NCBI RefSeq assembly: GCF_034627025.1
Contig: NZ_CP141048.1
Location: 4,230,001-4,294,000 of the forward strand
DNA from: Microvirga lotononidis
GTDB lineage: Bacteria > Pseudomonadota > Alphaproteobacteria > Rhizobiales > Beijerinckiaceae
DNA length: 64,000 bases
Direction of reading: 5' to 3'
The notes below the pieces were generated by a model. The model searched no databases, was not told the DNA's origin, and worked only from the letters and a program-made list of their open reading frames with translations. Positions 18,264 through 27,302 of the stretch are shown here, piece after piece. Numbering within the stretch: the first letter of the stretch is position 1; each line of letters starts with the position of its first letter. Position numbers and translations under genes: made by a program.

Positions 18264-19043
18264 CTAGAGCAAATACCGCAGCGACTCGCTCGCCGCCGTC
18301 AAGGACGGCAGGAAGCGCTCCCGCATGTCGTCCGCCGAGACGCGCCCGGCCTGGGCGCTGAGATTGAGGGCGATCGTCACCTGGCCGCTCTTCTGGATCA
18401 CCGGCACGGCAATGGAGCGCAGGCCGAATTCGAGTTCTTCGTTGACGATGGCAAAGCCTTGGTCGCGCGTTGCTTTGAGGACGTTGCGGAGCTCCGTCTT
18501 GTCGATGATCGTCTTCGGCGTCCGGGCCTCCAGGCGCACGCGCCGGAGATAAGCCTCGATCATGTCCTCCGACTGATAGGCCAGGATCGCCCGTCCCAGG
18601 GACGTGCAATAGGCGGGGAGGCGGCTTCCGACCCCGAGGCCGATGGACATGATCCGCCGGGTCGCGGAGCGGGCAACGTAGACGATGTCGTCGCCGTCGA
18701 GGATCGCCGCCGAGCTCGATTCGCCCGTCGCTTCCGAGATCTGCTCGAGAAAGGGCTGCACCCGGGTCGAGAGCGAGGCGGACGAGAGATAGGCGTAGCC
18801 AAGCCTGAGGATGCGCGGGCTCAAGGAAAAGTAGCGCCCGTCGAAATCCGCATAGTTGAGCTTCGCGAGCGTCAGAAGATAACGGCGGGCGGCCGCCCGG
18901 GTGATCCCTGTCAGCTTCGCCACGTCGGACAAGGTCAGGCGCGGCCTGCTGGCGTCGAAGGCCTCGATGACGAGGAGTCCCTTTTCGAGACTTGCCACGA
19001 AGTCCCGATCGTTGCCCTGCTCTTCGACCTCGTCGCTCTGCAT
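18264..19043 (-). CDS. pcaR: IclR-family regulator, probable PcaR of the protocatechuate operon
   Basis: A 259-residue protein with an N-terminal winged helix (about 15-75, TLSDVAKLTGITRAAARRYL) and a C-terminal IclR effector domain (about 90-255). The AARRYLLTL recognition region and overall length match the PcaR/PcaU/PobR branch, which responds to beta-ketoadipate or protocatechuate. It diverges from the transporter-pca operon across a 176-bp gap. ATG at 19043 chosen over the GTG at 19046 because GGGGA lies 5 nt before it. Confidence 0.75.
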   Translation of the reverse strand: MQSDEVEEQGNDRDFVASLEKGLLVIEAFDASRPRLTLSDVAKLTGITRAAARRYLLTLAKLNYADFDGRYFSLSPRILRLGYAYLSSASLSTRVQPFLEQISEATGESSSAAILDGDDIVYVARSATRRIMSIGLGVGSRLPAYCTSLGRAILAYQSEDMIEAYLRRVRLEARTPKTIIDKTELRNVLKATRDQGFAIVNEELEFGLRSIAVPVIQKSGQVTIALNLSAQAGRVSADDMRERFLPSLTAASESLRYLL

Positions 19044-19080
19044 CACGGTCCCCGAAAGAGTATGGTGAACTTTGGTAGCC

Positions 19081-19144
19081 TTGACACCACCTTCTCAAAT
19101 CGTACTACATGTGCGATATAGCTTTCAATGTACGCGATGCGCAC
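19081..19144 (+). promoter_or_regulatory. Divergent pcaR-pca operon control region
   Basis: TTGACA at 19081-19086 is followed after 16 bp by TACTAC, a plausible promoter toward the transporter-pca operon. Downstream, GTGCG (19111-19115) and CGCAC (19140-19144) form separated inverted half-sites that could bind the IclR regulator. The -10 match is poor and the operator is a guess from symmetry. Confidence 0.4.
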
Positions 19145-19219
19145 AAATGGCTAGACGATAGGATGAGAAAACCGCGATCCAGCGCAATGAGATCGAGGCA
19201 GCTCGGAGGGAGGAACGGA

Positions 19220-20401
19220 ATGAAAGTTTCAAAGAAGGTTCTCGGCGCTGCCATCGGCGCCCTGCTGGCCGGGACGGTCTCGGCCTATGCCGATACGATC
19301 AAGGTCGGGATCATCGGCCCGTTCTCGGGTCCTTTCGCGCTGCAGGGCAAGAACTTTCAGGCCGGTGTCGAAGCCTACATGGCCCTGAACGGCAAGTCGG
19401 TGAAGGGTCACGACATCGAGGTGATTTACCGCGACCTTCCGACTGCCAATCCCGCGCAGTCGCGCGCCCTGGCGCAGGAACTGGTGGTGAAGGACAAGGT
19501 CCAGTATCTCGGCGGCGTCTATTTCACGCCGGACGCCATGGCCATCACGCCGCTGCTCAAGCAGGCGAACGTGCCGCTCGTGATCTTCAATGCCGCGACC
19601 TCTGCCATCATGACGCAGTCGCCGCTCGTCGTGCGCACGTCCTTCACGACGGCGCAGACGACATCGCCTCTCGGCAAGATCGCCGTCGATCGCGGCGTGA
19701 AGAAGGTCATCTCCGCCGTCAGCGACTACGGCCCGGGCGTCGACGCGGAAGCGGCGTTCAAGAAGGCCTTCGAGTCGGCTGGCGGGCAGGTGGTCGAAGC
19801 CATTCGCATGCCGCTGAACACCAATGATTTCAGCCCGATCATGCAGCGCATCCGGGATTCCGGTGCCGAGGCGGTCTTCGCCTTCCTTCCGTCCGGTCCG
19901 ACGACGCTGGGCTTCGTGAAGGCCTACAATGAAACCGGCCTGAAGCAGGCGGGGATCAAGTTCTTCGCGCCCGGCGACCTGACGCAGGAATCCGACCTGC
20001 CGGCTCTCGGCGACGGCGCGCTCGGTCTCCTGACCACTTTCCATTATGCCGTGTCGCACGACTCGCCGGAAAACAAGAAGTTCGTCGAAGCGGCGACCAA
20101 GGCCATCGGCGGCGCCGATCAGCTCTCGTTCCCGTCGGTCGGCGCCTATGACGGCATGCATGTAATCTACAAGATGATCGAGGCGACGGACGGCAAGCAG
20201 GATGCCCAGAAGGCCGTGGATGCCGTGAAGGGGCTGTCCTGGACGAGCCCGCGTGGGCCGGTCAGCATCGATGCCGAAACCCGCCACATTACGGAGAACA
20301 TCTATCTCCGCGAGGTCGCGAAAGGCGCGGACGGCAAGACCTACAACAAGGAAATCCAGACCTTCCCGAACCAGAAGGACCCGGGCCTCGCGACCCAGTG
20401 A
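19220..20401 (+). CDS. Periplasmic substrate-binding protein of a branched-chain-type ABC importer
   Basis: A 393-residue protein with a signal peptide (MKVSKKVLGAAIGALLAGTV, cleavage near AYA-DT) followed by a LivJ-type two-lobed binding fold (IKVGIIGPFSGPFALQGKNF type start). The ATG at 19220 has GGGAGGAACGG upstream. As it heads an operon that runs into pcaDCHGIJFB, the ligand is probably an aromatic acid such as protocatechuate or 4-hydroxybenzoate and not an amino acid; this is inferred from position. Confidence 0.85.
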   Translation: MKVSKKVLGAAIGALLAGTVSAYADTIKVGIIGPFSGPFALQGKNFQAGVEAYMALNGKSVKGHDIEVIYRDLPTANPAQSRALAQELVVKDKVQYLGGVYFTPDAMAITPLLKQANVPLVIFNAATSAIMTQSPLVVRTSFTTAQTTSPLGKIAVDRGVKKVISAVSDYGPGVDAEAAFKKAFESAGGQVVEAIRMPLNTNDFSPIMQRIRDSGAEAVFAFLPSGPTTLGFVKAYNETGLKQAGIKFFAPGDLTQESDLPALGDGALGLLTTFHYAVSHDSPENKKFVEAATKAIGGADQLSFPSVGAYDGMHVIYKMIEATDGKQDAQKAVDAVKGLSWTSPRGPVSIDAETRHITENIYLREVAKGADGKTYNKEIQTFPNQKDPGLATQ

Positions 20402-20487
20402 CGGCCTGACATCAGCAATTCGGGAGACGCAGCCATCCGCCGCCGCGTCTTCTCATCGGCAGGACAGCCAAGCGCCTGGGAACCTCC

Positions 20488-21351
20488 ATGCAGACCATCC
20501 TCAGCATCGCGATCGACGCCTTTGCTTACGGCATGGCTCTGTTCATCATCTGCATCGGCCTGTCGCTCACGATGGGGCTGATGCGAGTGGTGAACCTGGC
20601 GCATGGCGCCTTCGCGATGATCGCCGGATACATCGCCTCCTACGCGGCCCGCGATCTTGGGCTGGGCTATGCGGTTGCCATCTTCCTGGCGATCATAGGC
20701 ACGGTCATCATCTCCATTCCCTTGGAACGTCTTCTCTACCGCCGGATCTATGGCAGCCCCGAACTCACCCAGGTGCTGATGACCATCGGCATCACGTTCT
20801 GCATCATCGGCATTACCAACTATTTCTTCGGCCCGACCCTCAAGACCATCCCTTTGCCGGGCAGCCTGAGCCAGCCTGTCGATGTGGGGATCCGGACCAT
20901 TGCCGGGCATCGCCTGTTCGTCATGGCCTGCGGCCTCGTCGTGGCCGGCGGCCTCTGGTACCTGATCGAGAAAACCGATTTCGGCATCAAGCTGCGGGCG
21001 ACCGTCGACAACGCGGCCATGGCCGATGCGCTCGGCGTGCGCACGCAGGTGATCTATGCGATCAGCTTCGCCATCGCCATCGGTCTGGCGGCGCTCGGCG
21101 GCGTGGTCGGGGCCGAGTTCCTGCCGATCGAGCCCTATTACGCGCTGCGCTACATGGTGACGTTCCTCGTCGTCGTGTCCGTCGGCGGGGCAGGGTCGAT
21201 CCCTGGCGCCGTGGTTGCCTGTCTCCTGCTCGGTGCCATCGATACCACGGGACGCTACCTGATGCCCGAGTTCGGCAACTTCTTCTTCTATGCGGCCGTC
21301 GTCGCCATTGTCTGCGTGTTCCCGCGCGGCTTCTTCGGAAGGGCTCAGTAA
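20488..21351 (+). CDS. ABC importer permease, LivH type
   Basis: A 287-residue inner-membrane protein with about eight helices. The motif MGLMRVVNLAHGAFAMIAGY near the N terminus and VGGAGSIPGAVVAC near the C terminus are typical of LivH permeases. It pairs with the LivM-type permease that starts 2 bp after its stop. No separate amino-acid transport signal is present. Confidence 0.9.
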   Translation: MQTILSIAIDAFAYGMALFIICIGLSLTMGLMRVVNLAHGAFAMIAGYIASYAARDLGLGYAVAIFLAIIGTVIISIPLERLLYRRIYGSPELTQVLMTIGITFCIIGITNYFFGPTLKTIPLPGSLSQPVDVGIRTIAGHRLFVMACGLVVAGGLWYLIEKTDFGIKLRATVDNAAMADALGVRTQVIYAISFAIAIGLAALGGVVGAEFLPIEPYYALRYMVTFLVVVSVGGAGSIPGAVVACLLLGAIDTTGRYLMPEFGNFFFYAAVVAIVCVFPRGFFGRAQ

Positions 21352-21352
21352 C

Positions 21353-22366
21353 GTGCAGGTCCTCACGCAAGCAGAGAGAGTCGCTGCCGCTCCTTCGATG
21401 GGGGCCCGGTGGCTGCGGGACATGGCGGGTGTGATCCTGATCATCGCCGCCGGTGTTGTGGGGTACTGGCTGTTCCCGGACAACCTCGCGCTTCTGACCC
21501 GTGTCATCGCGGTGGCGCTTCTCGTCCTCTCGCTGGATCTCATCACCGGCTATTGCGGCGTGGCCTCCCTCGGGCAGGCATCCCTTTTCGGGGCTGGCGC
21601 CTATGCGGCCGGCATCGCCTGCGTGAACGGCGTCACCGAACCCGTGACGCTCGTCGCCATCGGGGCGGTTGCGGGAGCCACGGCAGGACTTCTCATGGGC
21701 ACGATCATGCTGCGCGCCCACGGGCTCGCCCAGCTCGTCCTGTCCATCGCCATCGTCCAGCTCTTCCACGAGGCGGCCAACAAGGCATCCGCCTATACAG
21801 GCGGCAGCGACGGGCTCGCAGGGCTCATGGTCAGCCCGCTCTTCGGCGTATTCGAGTTCGACCTTTGGGGTCGCACCGCCTATCTTTTCGGGCTCGCCCT
21901 GCTCGTGGTCGTGGTCGTCGTTCTGAAGTTCGTCGTCTCATCGCCGTTCGGCATGCTGTGCCGGGGCATCAAGCAGGACCCGGTCCGCATCCGCGCCATG
22001 GGATCCTACGTGTTTCCGGTGCTCTTGAAGATGTTCGTGATCTCGGGAGCGGTGGCCGGGACGGGCGGCGCATTGGCTGCGATTTCTACCCAGGTGGTCG
22101 GCCTCGACAGCGTCAGCTTCGAGTTGTCCGCCAACGCGCTGGTCATGCTGGTGCTCGGCGGGCTCGGCACCCTTTACGGCGCCCTCGTCGGAACCGTCAT
22201 CTTCATGGGGTTCGAGCACGTGGTCTCTGCCATCAACCCGTTCCACTGGATGACGATGGTCGGGGCTCTGCTGATCGCCGTCGTACTCGCGGCGCCCGGT
22301 GGCCTGACCGGCCTCTACGAAACTTTCCTCGGGGCCGGAAAGCGCGTCAAGGGAGGCCGGACATGA
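21353..22366 (+). CDS. ABC importer permease, LivM type
   Basis: A 337-residue permease with about nine helices and the LivM core DLITGYCGVASLGQASLFGAG, then LGGLGTLYGALVGTV. The GTG start at 21353 follows GGAAGG and sits just after the LivH stop; an earlier in-frame start at 21290 would overlap LivH by 62 bp and is less likely. Its stop overlaps the LivG start as ATGA. Confidence 0.88.
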   Translation: MQVLTQAERVAAAPSMGARWLRDMAGVILIIAAGVVGYWLFPDNLALLTRVIAVALLVLSLDLITGYCGVASLGQASLFGAGAYAAGIACVNGVTEPVTLVAIGAVAGATAGLLMGTIMLRAHGLAQLVLSIAIVQLFHEAANKASAYTGGSDGLAGLMVSPLFGVFEFDLWGRTAYLFGLALLVVVVVVLKFVVSSPFGMLCRGIKQDPVRIRAMGSYVFPVLLKMFVISGAVAGTGGALAAISTQVVGLDSVSFELSANALVMLVLGGLGTLYGALVGTVIFMGFEHVVSAINPFHWMTMVGALLIAVVLAAPGGLTGLYETFLGAGKRVKGGRT

Positions 22367-23127
22367 GCGACCTCTTCCGCGTCGAAGGCCTGACCAAGAA
22401 TTTCGGCGGCCTCGCCGTCAGCCGGAACATCTCGCTGTCGATGTCGGCGGGCGAGCGGCTTGCCCTCATCGGGCCGAACGGCGCCGGCAAGACCACTTTC
22501 GTCAATCTCGTGACCGGGCAGATCCGCCCGAGCTCTGGGCGTGTCGTCCTCAACGGCGAGGACATCACGCGCCTCGGCGCCGTGCCGCGGGTTCGCAAGG
22601 GGCTGATCAGGACATTCCAGGTCACGCGATTGTTCTCGCAGATAACCCCGGAAGAGCACGTGACGCTGACCGTGCTTCAGCGCGAGGGAAGGGCTGCTCG
22701 GATCCTGAGCCGCTTCACAGGAAATTCGGAAGTGTCGGGGGAGGTCGAGAGCATCCTGTCCGCCCTCGGTTTGCTGGACGTGGCTCGCCGGAAGGTCGGC
22801 GAGATCGCCTACGGCCAACAGCGTCTGCTCGAGATCGGCATCGCCCTGGCGCTTCGGCCGAAGGTGCTGCTTCTCGACGAGCCGGCGGCCGGCGTGCCCT
22901 CGAGCGACACGCCGAGGATCGAACAGGCTTTGGAGCGCCTGCCGCCGAGTCTGGCCGTGCTCATGATCGAGCACGACATGGATCTCGTCTTCCGCTTCGC
23001 CAAGCGCGTGGTCGTGCTGGCGGCGGGCGAGATCATCTTCGAGGGGCTGCCCGCCGACGTCGCCGCCAATGAGAAGGTCCGTGAGGCCTATCTGGGGAAC
23101 TATGCCCATGCCCGCAGCATCGCTTGA
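22363..23127 (+). CDS. ABC importer ATPase, LivG type
   Basis: A 254-residue ATPase with Walker A GPNGAGKTT, a LivG-type signature in which LSGGQ is replaced by IAYGQQR, Walker B VLLLDEPAAG, and H-loop EHDMD. Replacement of the SGG by AYG is common in LivG proteins. Translation is coupled to the LivM gene by the 4-bp overlap. Confidence 0.9.
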   Translation: MSDLFRVEGLTKNFGGLAVSRNISLSMSAGERLALIGPNGAGKTTFVNLVTGQIRPSSGRVVLNGEDITRLGAVPRVRKGLIRTFQVTRLFSQITPEEHVTLTVLQREGRAARILSRFTGNSEVSGEVESILSALGLLDVARRKVGEIAYGQQRLLEIGIALALRPKVLLLDEPAAGVPSSDTPRIEQALERLPPSLAVLMIEHDMDLVFRFAKRVVVLAAGEIIFEGLPADVAANEKVREAYLGNYAHARSIA

Positions 23128-23824
23128 AGTTCGCGGATTGAGCGCGGGCTACGGCCCGACGATGGTCCTGGAGGACGTGTCGTTCTCCGTGCCGTCCGGC
23201 GCGCGCCTGTCCATCCTCGGCCGGAACGGAATGGGCAAGACGACGCTGCTGTCGAGCCTCATGGGCCTGAACCGTCGCTACGGCGGCGAGATTCTGGTCG
23301 GCGGTGCGGACATCGCGTCTCTCAAGAGTTCCGAGCGGGCCCGTCGTGGCGTCGGGCTCGTGCCGCAGACGCGCGACATCTTCCGCTCGCTCACCGTCGA
23401 GGAGAACCTGATCGTCGGCGTGAAGGACCGGCCGCGCAGCGTCATCCAGGAGGCCTACGAGATGTTTCCGCGCCTCCGTGAGCGGCGCACCAACCTCGGT
23501 TGGCAATTGTCCGGTGGCGAGCAGCAGATGCTCTCCACCGCCCGGACCATTCTCGGTCGACCCTCGGTGCTGCTTCTCGACGAGCCGCTCGAAGGATTGG
23601 CGCCCGTCATCTGCGAGGAGCTCATGGGGGCCTTCACGCGGCTCGCTTCCAGCGGCGCGATGACGATCCTTCTCGTGGAGCAGCGGCTGGAAAGCGCTCT
23701 CGATTTCGCGGAATCCGTCCTGATCCTGGAGCGCGGGCGGATCGCCTGGCAGGGAACGAGCGAGGCTCTGCGTGCCGACCAGGGGTTGGTCGAGCACTAC
23801 ATCGGCGTCGGCTCGCTGCATTGA
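23102..23824 (+). CDS. ABC importer ATPase, LivF type
   Basis: A 240-residue ATPase with Walker A GRNGMGKTT, signature LSGGEQQML, Walker B LLLDEPLEGLAP and H-loop LLVEQR, all as in LivF. Start at ATG 23102 or 23108 inside the end of the LivG gene, with GGGGA upstream; 23102 is chosen. The next gene, pcaD, begins 8 bp after its stop, which joins transporter and catabolic genes in one operon. Confidence 0.9.
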   Translation: MPMPAASLEVRGLSAGYGPTMVLEDVSFSVPSGARLSILGRNGMGKTTLLSSLMGLNRRYGGEILVGGADIASLKSSERARRGVGLVPQTRDIFRSLTVEENLIVGVKDRPRSVIQEAYEMFPRLRERRTNLGWQLSGGEQQMLSTARTILGRPSVLLLDEPLEGLAPVICEELMGAFTRLASSGAMTILLVEQRLESALDFAESVLILERGRIAWQGTSEALRADQGLVEHYIGVGSLH

Positions 23825-23832
23825 GGTGGGGC

Positions 23833-24627
23833 ATGGCATTCACACGGGTCAACAGAATCGTTCTGCACCATCAGGTGCTCGGTCGGGCCGATGGGCCGAC
23901 GCTTGTCTTCATCAATTCGCTCGGAAGCGATTTTCGCATCTGGCAGGAGGTTGTGCCCGATTTCGCGGATCGGTTCCGGGTCGTTCTCTACGACAAGCGC
24001 GGACACGGCCTCTCGGACGCGCCCGCCGCACCGTACACGATCGATGATCACACGGACGATCTGATCGCACTCCTGGATCATCTGAAGATCGACAAGGCAG
24101 CGTTCGTTGGCTTGTCGGTCGGGGGGATGATCGCACAGCGTCTGGCCGTGCGGTCTCCCAAGCGCGTGCAGGCTCTCGCGCTCTGCTGCACGGCGGCGAA
24201 AATCGGGACGCCGGACCTCTGGGCGGAGCGCATCGCCGGGGTCGAGAACAGCGGCATCGAGCCGCTTGCCGACAATGTCCTGCAGCGCTGGTTCACACCG
24301 CTGTTCCGCGAAACCCATCCGGACGAGGTGGCGGGCTGGCGCAACATGCTGGTCCGCACGCCGGCCCATGGCTATGCCGGAACCTGCGCGGCGATCCGCG
24401 ACGCGGATCTGCGGTCCGACGCCGGCCGGATCGGGGTTCCGACGCTGTGCGTCGCGGGCGATCAGGACGGCTCGACGCCCGCGGATGTGGTGAAGGGCAC
24501 GGCGGATCTCATTCCCGGCGCAGGTTTCGCGCTGATCGAGGGGGCGGGACACATCCCCTGCGTCGAGAAGCCGTCCGTTCTGTCGGCCCTCATCAACCGG
24601 CATCTCCAGGAGGCGGGACTTGTCTGA
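23833..24627 (+). CDS. pcaD: 3-Oxoadipate enol-lactonase PcaD
   Basis: A 264-residue alpha/beta hydrolase that hydrolyses beta-ketoadipate enol-lactone to beta-ketoadipate. The nucleophile elbow GLSVGGM gives Ser, with Asp in AGDQDGSTP and His in GAGHIP completing the triad; LVFINSLGSD and YDKRGHGLS are typical PcaD motifs. First of the pca enzymes. Its end overlaps the TTG start of pcaC. Confidence 0.92.
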   Translation: MAFTRVNRIVLHHQVLGRADGPTLVFINSLGSDFRIWQEVVPDFADRFRVVLYDKRGHGLSDAPAAPYTIDDHTDDLIALLDHLKIDKAAFVGLSVGGMIAQRLAVRSPKRVQALALCCTAAKIGTPDLWAERIAGVENSGIEPLADNVLQRWFTPLFRETHPDEVAGWRNMLVRTPAHGYAGTCAAIRDADLRSDAGRIGVPTLCVAGDQDGSTPADVVKGTADLIPGAGFALIEGAGHIPCVEKPSVLSALINRHLQEAGLV

Positions 24628-25027
24628 GAACGAACGCAGCGAACGCTACAAGGCCGGCATGGCGGTGCGCCGCCAAGTGCTCGGCGATGCCCATGTGGAC
24701 CGGGCGAGCGCCCAGATGACGGAGTTCGATGCCGACTTCCAGACCTTCATCACCGAGGGCGCCTGGGGCTCGGTCTGGTCTCGTCCAGGCTTCACCAGGC
24801 GCGAGCGCTCCATCGTGACCATCGCGCTGCTGGCGGCGCTCGGGCAGGACGACGAGGTCGCCATGCATGTCCGCGCCACCCGCAACACGGGCGCGACCAA
24901 GGAGGACATCAAGGAGGCGCTGCTGCACGTGGCCGTCTATGCGGGTGTGCCGGCGGCCAATCACGCCATCAAGATCGTCAAGAAGACTTTTGCCGAAATG
25001 GAAGCAGATCCCGAACCTCGGAAATAA
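24620..25027 (+). CDS. pcaC: 4-Carboxymuconolactone decarboxylase PcaC
   Basis: A 135-residue member of the carboxymuconolactone decarboxylase / AhpD-like fold. It converts gamma-carboxymuconolactone to enol-lactone. The family core is visible as [20 protein letters not shown] and [21 protein letters not shown]. The TTG start is preceded by GGAGGCGGG and overlaps pcaD by 8 bp. It is a separate protein here, not fused to PcaD as in the PcaL form. Confidence 0.92.
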   Translation: MSENERSERYKAGMAVRRQVLGDAHVDRASAQMTEFDADFQTFITEGAWGSVWSRPGFTRRERSIVTIALLAALGQDDEVAMHVRATRNTGATKEDIKEALLHVAVYAGVPAANHAIKIVKKTFAEMEADPEPRK

Positions 25028-25077
25028 GAGGGCGGGTTGTTGGCGCGGCCCCGGCGGGGTTGCGAGGGAGAGCCGAG

Positions 25078-25803
25078 ATGTCGGATCAGGGATCGTACTA
25101 CCAGAGGGACCGGAGCTGGCATCCGGCCGCCCTCACGCCGCAATACAAGACCTCGGTGCTGCGCTCGCCGCAATATCCGCTGCTGTCGCTCGACAACACC
25201 ATCTCCGAGATGACGGGCCCGAGGTTCGGGCACGACAAGATCGGACCGCTCGACAACGACCTGATCAGCAACTTCGCCAAGACCGGAGATCCCATCGGCC
25301 AGCGCATCATCGTCTATGGCCGCGTGCTCGACGAGAACGCCCGCCCCGTTCCGGGCACTCTGGTGGAGTTCTGGCAGGCGAATGCGGGCGGACGCTACCG
25401 GCACAAGAAGGAGACGTATCTTGCCGCCATCGATCCGAATTTCGGCGGCTGCGGGCGCACGATCACGGACGAGGAGGGGCGCTACTGGTTCCGCACCATC
25501 AAGCCGGGGGCCTATCCGTGGCCGAACGGGGTCAACGACTGGCGGCCGGCACACATCCATTTCTCACTCTTCGGCCACGCCTTCGCGCAGCGCCTGATCA
25601 CGCAGATGTATTTCGAAGGCGATCCGATGATCTGGCAGTGCCCGATCGTCTCGACCATTTCCGACAAGGCCGCCATCGACCAGCTGACCGCCGTCCTCGA
25701 CCGCAACGCGACGCTGCCCATGGACGCGCTCGCCTACAAGTTCGACATCGTCCTGCGTGGGCGCCGTTCCACGATGTTCGAGAACAGGATGGAGGGGAAT
25801 TGA
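25078..25803 (+). CDS. pcaH: Protocatechuate 3,4-dioxygenase beta subunit PcaH
   Basis: A 241-residue intradiol dioxygenase subunit that holds the catalytic ferric iron. Expected iron ligands are visible as tyrosines (GRYRHK, PGAYPW) and the His-x-His of [11 protein letters not shown]. It cleaves protocatechuate to beta-carboxymuconate. ATG at 25078 has GAGGGAGAG upstream; an earlier TTG at 25060 is less likely. Overlaps pcaG by 1 bp. Confidence 0.95.
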   Translation: MSDQGSYYQRDRSWHPAALTPQYKTSVLRSPQYPLLSLDNTISEMTGPRFGHDKIGPLDNDLISNFAKTGDPIGQRIIVYGRVLDENARPVPGTLVEFWQANAGGRYRHKKETYLAAIDPNFGGCGRTITDEEGRYWFRTIKPGAYPWPNGVNDWRPAHIHFSLFGHAFAQRLITQMYFEGDPMIWQCPIVSTISDKAAIDQLTAVLDRNATLPMDALAYKFDIVLRGRRSTMFENRMEGN

Positions 25804-26429
25804 TGTTCCAGAAGCTGACGACACTCAAGGAATCGCCCTCCCAGACGGCCGGCCCCTACGTCCATATCGGCGCGACCCCGAACTGGGTCGAGATCACCGG
25901 CGTGTGGGAGGAGGATCTCGGCCTCGTCATCGTCGGGCCCGAGACCAAGGGCGAGCGGATAATCGTCAAGGGCCGCATCTTCGATGGCAGCGGAAACGCG
26001 ATCAAGGATGCGCTCGTCGAGATCTGGCAGGCCGACGCGGCAGGGCTCTACAACAGCCGCGAGGAAATGCGCGGGCAGGCCGATCCGACCTTCACCGGCT
26101 GGGGCCGCCAGCCGACGGACGCGGCCACCGGCGAGTATCGCTTCGAAACGATCAAGCCGGGCCGCGTCCCCTACAGGGACGGCCGCCCGATGGCGCCGCA
26201 CATCACGTTCTGGATCGTGGCGCGCGGCATCAATATCGGCCTGCACACGCGGATGTATTTCGGCGACGAGGCGGCGGCCAATGCCGAATGCCCCGTTCTC
26301 GCGCGCATCGACCACCAGTACCGGCTTCCGACGCTCATCGCCTCGCGGAGCGAGGAGAACGGAATGCCGACCTACACCTTCGACATTCACCTTCAGGGTG
26401 AGAAGGAAACCGTGTTCTTCGATATCTGA
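25803..26429 (+). CDS. pcaG: Protocatechuate 3,4-dioxygenase alpha subunit PcaG
   Basis: A 208-residue partner of PcaH with the same intradiol-dioxygenase fold but without the full iron-ligand set. LKESPSQTAGPYVHIG opens the protein as in other PcaG subunits, and VEIWQADAAG and PHITFWIVARGINIGLHTR follow. The TGATG junction with pcaH suggests coupled translation and 1:1 assembly. Confidence 0.94.
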   Translation: MFQKLTTLKESPSQTAGPYVHIGATPNWVEITGVWEEDLGLVIVGPETKGERIIVKGRIFDGSGNAIKDALVEIWQADAAGLYNSREEMRGQADPTFTGWGRQPTDAATGEYRFETIKPGRVPYRDGRPMAPHITFWIVARGINIGLHTRMYFGDEAAANAECPVLARIDHQYRLPTLIASRSEENGMPTYTFDIHLQGEKETVFFDI

Positions 26430-26450
26430 TTGCCGCTCCGAAAGCATATC

Positions 26451-27302
26451 ATGGCCAAGTTTCAAAACCTCGAAGAGGCCGTTGCCGAGAACCTGCACGA
26501 TGGTGACACGGTCGCCTTCGAGGGGTTCACGCACCTGATCCCCCATGCCGCCGCCCACGAGGTGATCCGGCAGGGGATCAAGGACCTCACCCTGATCCGC
26601 ATGACACCCGACATCATCTACGATCAGATGATCGGGATGGGCCTCGGGAAGAAGGTGATCTTCTCCTACGCGGGCAATCCCGGCGTCGGCCTTCTGCGCC
26701 GCATGCGCGACGCCATCGAGAACGGCTGGCCCAGGTCCATCGAGACGGTGGAGCACAGCCATGCGGCCATGGCCAATGCCTACGAGGCGGGCGCCGCCGG
26801 CCTGCCCTGCGCCGTGTTCCGGGGCTATCTCGGCGCTGGCCTCAAGGACGTGAACCCGGCGATCAGGAGCATCACGTGCCCGTTCACGGGCGAGGAACTC
26901 GCGGCCGTGCCGGCGCATCGTCCCGATGTGGCGGTCATTCACGCGCAGAAGGCCAGTCGACGCGGTGACGTTCTGGTGGAAGGCATCGTCGGCGTGCAGA
27001 AGGAGGCGGTGCTGGCATCCAGGCGCTCCGTTGTGACGGTCGAGGAAGTCGTGGAGGATTTCGACGACCTGCACCCGAATCTCTGCGTGCTGCCGCACTG
27101 GACCGTGACCTCGATCGTGCAGGTTCCGGGCGGCGCGCATCCGTCCTACACCCACGGCTACTACGAGCGCGACAACGCGGCCTATCTGGAATGGGACAGG
27201 ATCTCAGCCGACCGTGACCTGTTCTCGGCCTGGATGAAGGAGAACGTGCTCGGCCAGGGGCCCGAGGTGTTCGCCGAGCGCGTGAAGGGAGTGCAGGCAT
27301 GA
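26451..27302 (+). CDS. pcaI: 3-Oxoadipate CoA-transferase alpha subunit (CatI/glutaconate-transferase type)
   Basis: A 283-residue subunit for transfer of CoA from succinyl-CoA to beta-ketoadipate. It is longer than the about 230-residue PcaI of Pseudomonas putida and reads like the CatI/GctA branch (GDTVAFEGFTHLIPHAAAHE; MTPDIIYDQMIGMGLGKK). ATG at 26451 has GAAAG upstream; a TTG at 26430 would give 290 residues. Its stop overlaps the next gene by 4 bp. Function is set mainly by operon context. Confidence 0.85.
   Translation: MAKFQNLEEAVAENLHDGDTVAFEGFTHLIPHAAAHEVIRQGIKDLTLIRMTPDIIYDQMIGMGLGKKVIFSYAGNPGVGLLRRMRDAIENGWPRSIETVEHSHAAMANAYEAGAAGLPCAVFRGYLGAGLKDVNPAIRSITCPFTGEELAAVPAHRPDVAVIHAQKASRRGDVLVEGIVGVQKEAVLASRRSVVTVEEVVEDFDDLHPNLCVLPHWTVTSIVQVPGGAHPSYTHGYYERDNAAYLEWDRISADRDLFSAWMKENVLGQGPEVFAERVKGVQA

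Noticed and set aside
22800..22860. Missing LSGGQ in the LivG-type ATPase as a sign of decay
   Set aside because: A YGQQR-type signature is usual in LivG proteins, unlike the LPR forms in the type I secretion pair.
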